Part shown: positions 6,731 to 10,948 of the stretch, in pieces
Layout: every line of letters begins with the position of its first letter
Position numbering within the stretch: position 1 is the stretch's first letter
NCBI GenBank assembly: GCA_903934745.1
Contig: CAIZOZ010000432.1
Coordinates: 1-10,948, forward strand
Origin: an uncultured cyanobacterium
GTDB lineage: Bacteria > Cyanobacteriota > Cyanobacteriia > PCC-6307 > Cyanobiaceae
Reading direction: 5' to 3'
DNA length: 10,948 bases
Position numbers and translations under genes: made by a program
Notes under the pieces: model-generated
What the model was told of the DNA's origin: nothing
Databases searched by the model: none
What the model saw: only the letters and a program-made list of their open reading frames with translations

Positions 6731-7354
6731 ATGGCCTCTGCCACCTCCAGCCTGCTGCGCACGATCGAACGGGATGGTCTGCATTGCGCCGGCCTGGTGC
6801 TGCTGGGTGGCGTCGCCTTCGGCGCCGGCCTGATCCGGCTGCTGGTGGGCCCGTTGCAGCAGAGCAGCACCTTCAGTCTTGAAATTCTGGCCCAGACGGT
6901 GCTGCAACTGCTGGGTCCGCTGGTGGTGGCCCTGCTGGCCCTGACCCGGCTGATGCCCCACTGGCTGGAGCGGGCCCGCAAACCCGGCGCCCGGGTCTGG
7001 TGGCGCTCGGTGCTGTCCGCCGTGGTGGTGGGCATGGTGCTGTTCAACCTGTTCCTGGTGGCGGTGCTGCTGACGGGCATGGTGATGACACCGCGCGCTG
7101 ATCTGCTCGGCGAGTGGCGCGACCTGCTGGCGACACTCCAACCAGCCGCCCTGGTTGAAGCCATGGGACGCTCAGGGGCCTTTCTGGGCAGCACCGCCGC
7201 CCTCGGCCTCTGGGAGGGCCGACGGGCCCTGCGGCGGGGCGACCTCTCCGCCAAGGCGACCGCCGATGCGATCCTGCATGCGATGGCCCTGGTGTTGGCC
7301 CTGAAACTGTTATGGATTCTGGTCCTGAGTCCCAGCCACTTCAGCGGCAGTTGA
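6731..7354 (+). CDS. Divergent MlaE-like (YrbE/PF02405) permease of an MCE-type lipid transporter
   Basis: Membrane protein of 207 residues with hydrophobic segments at about 18-40, 54-74, 92-118 and 181-200. The sequence is far from canonical MlaE, but the C-terminal part aligns by eye: SGAFLGSTAALGLWEGRRA (148-166) and AKATADAILHAMALVLALKLLWIL (174-197) match the family pattern of a KS-x-x-FG-x-x-I-x-L helix, a gene-family G-x-R-x-x-G turn and a final A-T-x-x-A-V helix. LGPLVVALLALTR (61-73) matches the GPVLTALLVAGR region. The next gene is an MCE/MlaD protein overlapping by 43 bp, which supports this reading. MlaE permeases carry phospholipids between membranes with an ATPase (MlaF) that is not in this window. 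It is shorter than typical MlaE (about 250-260), lacking part of the N-terminus. An unrelated membrane protein is the alternative. Confidence 0.6.
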   Translation: MASATSSLLRTIERDGLHCAGLVLLGGVAFGAGLIRLLVGPLQQSSTFSLEILAQTVLQLLGPLVVALLALTRLMPHWLERARKPGARVWWRSVLSAVVVGMVLFNLFLVAVLLTGMVMTPRADLLGEWRDLLATLQPAALVEAMGRSGAFLGSTAALGLWEGRRALRRGDLSAKATADAILHAMALVLALKLLWILVLSPSHFSGS

Positions 7355-8304
7355 AGCGCTACCTGCCGGCTGTGCCCGCCCAGGAGAACTGGCTGTTCCT
7401 CGGCTCCGGCCTGCTGTTGCTGCTGGCCCTGCTGATCGGCGTGGGCCGAGAGCAGCGCTGGGGTGAGCGCAGCTTCCGGGTTCAGCTGCGCACCCTGCGG
7501 GCCGACGGTCTCAAGCCCGGCATGGAGGTGAAGCTCTCCGGCCTGCCGGTGGGCCGCGTCACCGCGCTGAATCTGCAGAACGATGCCTCGGTGGCAATCG
7601 AGCTGCGCATCGATCAAAAGTATCGCCGTCTGATCGGCCCCAACAGCCTCGCTTACCAGAACCAGGAAGGCCTGGTGGGCGACAGCTTCATCGCCATCAC
7701 CCCCCAACCCCTGAGCAGAGCCGGCGCCGAGCAGCGGGCCAGGGTCGGGGGCGATCTCACCCTGGCCTACCAGCCCTCGCTGGATCTGCGCCAGGTGCTG
7801 CTGGATCTGGCCCAGACCCGCATCGATCTCTCGCGCACCCTGCGCCACACCAGCCAGATCGCCAGCCAGGACCTGCCCGTGGCCCTCACCGATCTGCGCC
7901 AGACCCTGCGCCAGACCAACCGGGTGGCGAGCCAGGACGTGCCGCTGGCCCTCGGAGACTTCCGCCGCACCTTGGATCGGGTCGGCCAGCTTTCGGGCAC
8001 CCTCAATCGCGAAACCACCAGCACGGCGCCTCAGTTGCGCCAGACCTTGAGCGAAGTGAACCGCACCGGCGTCGGAGCCCGGCTGGCCTCCTTGCAGGCC
8101 GAGGCCCTACTACGCGACAGCGGCCCGGTGCTGATCAAGTCGCTCCAGGAGATCCACGCGCTGACCGCCACCACCAATCGGCTGCTGAACCTGCTGGTGG
8201 GCAGCAAGCTGCTGGACAGCAAGCTGCTGGACCCCGAGCCCCCGAGCCCGCCCCCAGCCCCAACGCCCGCTCCCCCCTCCCGGGCCCCGCTCCAGCGCCC
8301 CTGA
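7312..8304 (+). CDS. MCE / MlaD family protein (lipid-transport substrate-binding subunit)
   Basis: A 330-residue protein anchored by one N-terminal helix (about 27-44) with the rest in the periplasm. The MCE domain is at about 55-131: FRVQLRTLRADGLKPGMEVKL ends in the typical LSGLPVGRVTAL (75-86), followed by QEGLVGDSFIAITP (118-131). MCE proteins form hexameric barrels that pass phospholipids between membranes. The rest is a long helical region (about 155-295) with two 22-residue repeats, then a Pro-rich tail (308-330). The start at ATG 7312 overlaps the permease by 43 bp; a TTG at 7351 would instead give a 4-bp TTGA overlap like other junctions here, losing 13 residues and keeping the membrane helix. 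Partner of the upstream MlaE-like permease; the ATPase must be elsewhere. The family call is firm; the transported lipid is unknown. Confidence 0.85.
   Translation: MDSGPESQPLQRQLKRYLPAVPAQENWLFLGSGLLLLLALLIGVGREQRWGERSFRVQLRTLRADGLKPGMEVKLSGLPVGRVTALNLQNDASVAIELRIDQKYRRLIGPNSLAYQNQEGLVGDSFIAITPQPLSRAGAEQRARVGGDLTLAYQPSLDLRQVLLDLAQTRIDLSRTLRHTSQIASQDLPVALTDLRQTLRQTNRVASQDVPLALGDFRRTLDRVGQLSGTLNRETTSTAPQLRQTLSEVNRTGVGARLASLQAEALLRDSGPVLIKSLQEIHALTATTNRLLNLLVGSKLLDSKLLDPEPPSPPPAPTPAPPSRAPLQRP
7834..7965 (+). repeat. Two 66-bp repeats (22 residues) in the helical region of the MCE protein
   Basis: Residues 175-196 and 197-218 share the pattern x-TLR-x-T-x-x-x-ASQD-x-P-x-AL-x-D-x-R (RTLRHT...IASQDLPVAL; QTLRQT...VASQDVPLAL). 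A partial third unit begins RRTLD (218). The 22-residue period suits a helical rod or coiled coil. Confidence 0.8.
8203..8232 (+). repeat. Perfect 15-bp tandem repeat encoding SKLLD twice
   Basis: agcaagctgctggac occurs at 8203-8217 and again, identically, at 8218-8232, in frame near the C-terminus of the MCE protein, just before the Pro-rich tail. Confidence 0.95.
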
Positions 8305-8310
8305 GCCACG

Positions 8311-8318
8311 GCGATCGC
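8311..8318. repeat. HIP1 octamer GCGATCGC
   Basis: Perfect HIP1 within ggcgatcgcc, just after the MCE gene stop in the spacer before the G3E GTPase. Confidence 0.85.
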
Positions 8319-8449
8319 CGCCGGGCTGCCTATGGTCGGAACAACTGCCCAGCGCAACGGCCTGATCACCGCCTGGCCGATCCCACCCGAGTGCCGCTCC
8401 CGCCAGCTCGCATCGCCTGCCTTCGCCCTCGCCAGCGCCCCTGTCCTGC

Positions 8450-9679
8450 ATGTCCCCCACCAGCTCCAGCTCCAGCAGCCTTTCCGCCCCCACCCCTGCG
8501 GCCGTGATGGATCCCATCAACACCGCCCTGCCGGTGACGATCCTGACCGGCTTCCTCGGAGCCGGTAAGACCACCCTGCTGAACCACATCCTCACCAATC
8601 AGCAAGGCCTCAAAACGGCCGTGTTGGTGAATGAGTTCGGCGAGATCGGCATCGACAACGAGCTGGTGGTGGCCACCGGCGAAGACATGGTGGAGCTGAG
8701 CAATGGCTGCATCTGCTGCTCGATCAACGGCGAGCTGCTGCAGGCCGTCTACCGGATCCTGGAGCGGCCTGAAAAAGTGGACTATCTGGTGGTGGAAACC
8801 ACGGGCCTGGCCGATCCCCTGCCGGTGGCGATGACCTTCCTGGGCAGTGATCTGCGCGATCTCACCCGCCTCGACTCGATCATCACCCTGGTGGATGCCG
8901 AGAACTTCGGCGAGGAGGTGCTCGAAGGCGAGGTGGCCCGCGCCCAGATCGTCTACAGCGACATGATCCTGCTGAACAAGTGCGACCTGGTGGAGGAAGC
9001 CAGGCTCATCGAGCTGGAGACCCAGCTGAAAACGATCAAAAGCGAAGCCCGCATCCTGCGCTCCGTGAAGGGGGAAGTGCCCCTGCCCCTGCTGCTGAGC
9101 GTGGGCCTGTTCGAAAGCGACAAGGTGGTGGCCCAGCAGAGCCATGACAGCTGCGACCACGACCATGGCGTCTGCGTGCACGAGCACGAGGGTCACGACG
9201 CCGACCAGCAGGATCATCCACACGCTGATCACAGCCCGGATCACGGCCACTCTGATCACGCCAACGCTGAACACGGGCACGGTGATCACGACCACGGCCA
9301 CGGCCATGATCACGGCGACCATCACGGCCATGACCACGGTCATGATCACGGCGCCGAGCCCGAGCACCAGGCGATTGAAGGGTTCACCTCCCTCTCCTTT
9401 CAGAGCGACGGGCCCTTCTCGCTGCGTAAGTTCCAGAACTTTCTCGACAACCAGATGCCCCCGGGGGTATTCCGCGCCAAGGGAATCCTCTGGTTCAACG
9501 AAAGTGAGCGGCGCCACATCTTTCACCTCGCCGGCAAGCGCTTCTCGATCGACGACAGCGATTGGCCCGCTGCCCCCAAGAACCAGCTGGTGCTGATCGG
9601 CAAGGGCCTCGACCATGCCAGCCTGCGTCGCCAACTGCAGGCCTGCGTCGCCAAGGATGCCGGCAAGGGATTCGGCTGA
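8450..9679 (+). CDS. G3E / COG0523 (CobW-like) GTPase with His-rich metal-binding loop
   Basis: Cytoplasmic GTPase metallochaperone that uses GTP binding and hydrolysis to insert or move a metal; the COG0523 subgroups serve zinc (ZNG1/YeiR/ZagA-like), cobalt (CobW) or other metals. Over 409 residues: Walker A GFLGAGKTT (34-42), VNEFGEIGIDN (60-70), the metal motif GCICC (86-90), ETTGLADP (116-123), NKCD (176-179), then an insert with about 26 His in some 75 residues (232-306). The C-terminal CobW domain follows (about 308-400) with PPGVFRAKGILWF (337-349). Strong match to the cyanobacterial zinc-linked group; zinc is favoured over cobalt because of the neighbouring Fur-type regulator and permease, but cobalt is possible. 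Start: ATG 8450 gives a Ser-rich 25-residue lead; ATG 8507 (MDPINTALPVTILTG) is a plausible alternative. No Zur-like box is visible in the 145-bp spacer upstream. Confidence 0.9.
   Translation: MSPTSSSSSSLSAPTPAAVMDPINTALPVTILTGFLGAGKTTLLNHILTNQQGLKTAVLVNEFGEIGIDNELVVATGEDMVELSNGCICCSINGELLQAVYRILERPEKVDYLVVETTGLADPLPVAMTFLGSDLRDLTRLDSIITLVDAENFGEEVLEGEVARAQIVYSDMILLNKCDLVEEARLIELETQLKTIKSEARILRSVKGEVPLPLLLSVGLFESDKVVAQQSHDSCDHDHGVCVHEHEGHDADQQDHPHADHSPDHGHSDHANAEHGHGDHDHGHGHDHGDHHGHDHGHDHGAEPEHQAIEGFTSLSFQSDGPFSLRKFQNFLDNQMPPGVFRAKGILWFNESERRHIFHLAGKRFSIDDSDWPAAPKNQLVLIGKGLDHASLRRQLQACVAKDAGKGFG
9143..9367 (+). repeat. His-codon-rich repetitive segment of the G3E GTPase
   Basis: About 225 bp built of short degenerate units such as gatcacggccac encode alternating Asp/His/Gly (residues 232-306). 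Repeats of HDHG and DHGH occur several times toward 9290-9350. It is the metal-binding insert between the GTPase and CobW C-terminal domains. Confidence 0.85.
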
Positions 9680-9692
9680 GGCCAGGCTTGCC

Positions 9693-9722
9693 GCTGAACC
9701 CACCGATGCTGAACCAACCGAT
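9693..9722 (+). repeat. 15-bp tandem repeat (14 of 15 identical)
   Basis: gctgaacccaccgat (9693-9707) is followed directly by gctgaaccaaccgat (9708-9722), one mismatch. It is non-coding as annotated; one frame would read AEPTD twice. Confidence 0.9.
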
Positions 9723-9822
9723 ACCGTGCAGTCGCAGCGCCGCATGGATACTGAGTTCCATGGGTTCTTCACCTCTGGGAGCAAGGAGGCCGTGAGCATG
9801 GTCCGCTGAGGTCCGTTCTTGC

Positions 9823-9882
9823 CGGCCTGCTCCGGTACGGCTCACTCCGGAGTGGCCCACTCCGCTGTGGCCCACTCGGCTC
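9823..9882 (+). repeat. Degenerate 15-bp tandem array, about four copies
   Basis: Units 9823-9837, 9838-9852, 9853-9867 and 9868-9882 share the core ggcycactccgg. The middle units are cggctcactccggag, tggcccactccgctg and tggcccactcggctc. Similarity falls off at the first unit. It lies upstream of hupE with no gene in it. Confidence 0.75.
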
Positions 9883-10009
9883 AGCCTTGCCCAGTCCCTT
9901 CGCTGTGATCATGGTCAGCCCGGCCGCTCTGGCTGGCCCGGTTGCAGTGCAGCCCCCCCCATTCACCCACCCCATCCCCTCACGCTCCGGCGCGGCCCGG
10001 ATCACCGTC

Positions 10010-10594
10010 ATGAACATCCCCTCCCGCTCGCCTCTGCTGGCACTCGCCGCTGGTTTCGGCCTCAGCCTGCTGTCGGCCCTGCCGGCCGGCGCCCATGGCC
10101 TGGCCACCGGCGGCCTGCTGGCCGGTGGGCTGCATCCCCTGCTCGGCCTCGACCATCTGCTGCTCCTGGTGGGAGTGGGAGCCGCCGCCAGCGCCATCAA
10201 TGGCACGCTGCTGCTGTTCGCCCTCGGCGGAGCGCTGGTGGGCGGCCTGTTCGGGGCCAGCGGTGGCGGTTTACCCCAGGCCGAAGTGCTCGCCGCCCTG
10301 GCGGTCTCGGCCATCGGCCTGCTGTTGTGGCGCCGTCCCCAGGGGGCCGATCGCCCAGCCCACCTGGCCCTGCCGGGCAGCGTGATCGCCGCTGCCGTCG
10401 CCATCCACGCCCTGCTGCATGCCCAGGCCGCCACAGGCGAACTGGGTTGGTGGCTGGGATCCGGCATCAGCTCGGTGGCGGTGGTGATGCTCACGTTGGT
10501 CGCCCTGAAGCGCCTGCCCGCGGTCTGGCTCTCGCGGCTGGCCGTGGTGCTGGGCCTCGGTGGCGGCCTGCTGGCCCTGGTGCCGCTGGGGTGA
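10010..10594 (+). CDS. HupE/UreJ family metal transporter
   Basis: Small polytopic membrane protein of 194 residues. HupE/UreJ proteins take up nickel or cobalt, and related ones sit in other metal regulons. A signal peptide (about 8-28, ending PAGA) is followed by AHG (28-30), so cleavage would leave His29 first. The family's HX5DH motif is intact at HPLLGLDH (42-49). About six further hydrophobic segments follow, and IHALLHA (132-138) sits where the family usually has FHGxAHG, keeping two His. ATG 10010 gives the expected signal peptide; earlier in-frame ATGs (9887, 9911) only add non-family sequence. It lies 330 bp downstream of the G3E GTPase on the same strand, which would fit an uptake/chaperone pair. 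The metal (Ni, Co or Zn) cannot be read from sequence. Confidence 0.85.
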   Translation: MNIPSRSPLLALAAGFGLSLLSALPAGAHGLATGGLLAGGLHPLLGLDHLLLLVGVGAAASAINGTLLLFALGGALVGGLFGASGGGLPQAEVLAALAVSAIGLLLWRRPQGADRPAHLALPGSVIAAAVAIHALLHAQAATGELGWWLGSGISSVAVVMLTLVALKRLPAVWLSRLAVVLGLGGGLLALVPLG

Positions 10595-10621
10595 AAACCG
10601 GCAGCGACTTCGACGCCAATC

Positions 10622-10653
10622 TTGACGCGCGATCCGCAGATCCCGGTTAGGTT
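10622..10653 (+). promoter_or_regulatory. Candidate promoter for the 47-residue protein
   Basis: TTGACG (10622-10627) matches five of six bases of the -35 consensus. TAGGTT (10648-10653) is a weak -10 at 20-bp spacing. The small gene starts 21 bp downstream. Spacing is long, so this is tentative. Confidence 0.3.
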
Positions 10654-10674
10654 GAGTCGACCCGCAAGAAGTCC

Positions 10675-10818
10675 ATGAGTGAACTCGTTCTGCTTGCGGG
10701 CTTCTTCGGCATCCTCGGCTTGCTCATCTGGCTGGGTTTCGACTCCGACGATGACAACGGCGGTGGTGGCCTGATGCAGCCTTCCCTGGTGCCGATTCCC
10801 GTGCGCCGTCATCGTTGA
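10675..10818 (+). CDS. Small membrane protein, 47 residues, function unknown
   Basis: I do not recognise this protein. An N-terminal hydrophobic helix (about 3-21, LVLLAGFFGILGLLIWLGF) is followed by an acidic DSDDDN (23-28), four Gly (29-32) and a Pro/Arg/His-ending tail VPIPVRRHR. The pattern of one short helix, an acidic patch and a basic end suits a single-pass membrane peptide. ATG 10675 has a weak purine-rich aagaag 5 bp upstream. It lies between hupE and a strong terminator, so it is probably a transcribed end gene. Synonymous-looking codon choice and a possible TTGACG promoter support coding, but no homology test is possible here. Confidence 0.6.
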   Translation: MSELVLLAGFFGILGLLIWLGFDSDDDNGGGGLMQPSLVPIPVRRHR

Positions 10819-10824
10819 TTGGCG

Positions 10825-10832
10825 GCGATCGC
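10825..10832. repeat. HIP1 octamer GCGATCGC
   Basis: Perfect HIP1 just after the small gene's stop codon. Confidence 0.85.
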
Positions 10833-10863
10833 TGACTGGGACCGAGCCTCACCACTCACCCCG

Positions 10864-10890
10864 AAATATTAAATAATACTGTTGTTTTTT
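10864..10890. promoter_or_regulatory. AT-rich island with inverted repeat before the terminator
   Basis: A sharply AT-rich patch in a GC-rich window contains the inverted repeat tatta-aa-taata (10867-10878), overlapping an AATACT that matches four of six -10 bases (10875-10880). There is no good -35. It may be a promoter or regulatory element, or simply terminator context. Confidence 0.3.
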
Positions 10891-10894
10891 CCTG

Positions 10895-10934
10895 AAAAGC
10901 CTGATGTTCAGCCCTGAACGTCAGGCTTTTTTTT
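10895..10934 (+). terminator. Strong intrinsic terminator
   Basis: The stem aaaagcctga (10895-10904) with tcaggctttt (10921-10930) continues inward through tgttca/tgaacg with one U-G pair to a 4-base loop gccc (10911-10914). It runs into eight T (10927-10934). It would end transcription of the small gene, and possibly hupE. Confidence 0.92.
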
Positions 10935-10948
10935 GATGTTGGCTGGCA

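Larger units (their letters stand above)
9680..10009 (+). other. 330-bp spacer between the GTPase and the HupE/UreJ gene
   Basis: No convincing gene. It holds two short tandem arrays (9693-9722 and 9823-9882). A 7-bp inverted repeat, cggcaag/cttgccg (9661-9667 and 9687-9693), brackets the GTPase stop but has no T-tract. A good Shine-Dalgarno aaggagg (9783-9789) lies 8 bp before ATG 9798, which opens only a three-codon ORF (MVR). An in-frame open stretch from ATG 9744 (21 codons, MDTEFHGFF...) ends at the same stop. No cobalamin riboswitch B12 box was recognised upstream of hupE. Confidence 0.6.

Noticed and set aside
9143..9367. CRISPR-like array in the repetitive segment
   Set aside because: Units are short, degenerate and in frame with His/Asp/Gly codons; no spacer/repeat regularity.
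9661..9693. Hairpin cggcaag/cttgccg around the GTPase stop as a terminator
   Set aside because: Only 7 bp with a 19-base loop and no T-tract.
8366..9799. Long minus-strand open frame, 477 codons
   Set aside because: Antisense to the G3E GTPase; its Val/Ile/Met-rich hydrophobic run is only the complement of His/Asp codons in the loop.
9906..9923. gctgtgatcatggtcagc as a Zur-type operator
   Set aside because: The two halves do not form an inverted repeat beyond the outer four bases.
9680..10009. Cobalamin riboswitch upstream of hupE
   Set aside because: Some cyanobacterial hupE genes have one, but no B12-box-like sequence could be recognised on either strand.
9769..10812. Minus-strand open frame, 347 codons
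   Set aside because: Covers hupE and the small gene in antisense; Arg/Pro/Ser-rich with no recognisable domain.
1..10948. tRNA, rRNA, insertion sequence or phage genes
   Set aside because: None seen: no transposase, integrase, cloverleaf or terminal inverted repeats noticed on reading both strands.

Overview
The window is very GC-rich and gene-dense. It carries three copies of the octamer GCGATCGC (HIP1), and several products have their closest known relatives in Synechococcus/Cyanobium-type unicellular cyanobacteria: a HisI(E), a divergent QueD, a DUF318 permease paired with a TIGR03943 protein, an MCE protein and a His-rich COG0523 GTPase. The most likely source is a high-GC alpha-picocyanobacterium (Cyanobium / Vulcanococcus / Synechococcus subcluster 5.2 type). 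This assignment is inferred from sequence character, not from a database search.

Layout. At the left edge the start of hisI(E) lies on the minus strand and runs out of the window. It diverges from a tightly packed plus-strand run (586-6541) that looks like one operon: queD-like, a DUF318/ArsP-type metal permease, its TIGR03943 partner, an exported beta-propeller-like protein of unknown function, a Fur-family (probably Zur) regulator, and an MscS-type mechanosensitive channel. Most junctions are 4-bp ATGA/GTGA overlaps. After a 189-bp structured gap comes a two-gene unit: a divergent MlaE-like permease overlapping an MCE/MlaD substrate-binding protein (lipid transport). Next are a G3E (COG0523/CobW-like) GTPase with a long His-rich loop, a 330-bp spacer holding short tandem repeats, a HupE/UreJ metal transporter, and a 47-residue membrane protein too small for usual cutoffs. 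A strong intrinsic terminator ends the window.

How it fits together. Metal handling, most probably zinc, recurs. The window has two zinc enzymes (HisI, QueD), a CxC-containing permease with its partner, a regulator with two CxxC pairs, a His-rich metallochaperone GTPase and a HupE/UreJ transporter. The least described part is the block permease - TIGR03943 - exported propeller - Fur-type regulator (1225-4751), a candidate self-regulated metal export or import system with an extracytoplasmic partner.

A second pattern has nothing to do with function. Short tandem duplications of 14-15 bp occur at six separate places (1198, 1729, 3629, 8203, 9693, 9823), both inside and between genes. One of them rebuilds the queD/permease junction and creates a five-codon ORF whose stop overlaps the permease start.
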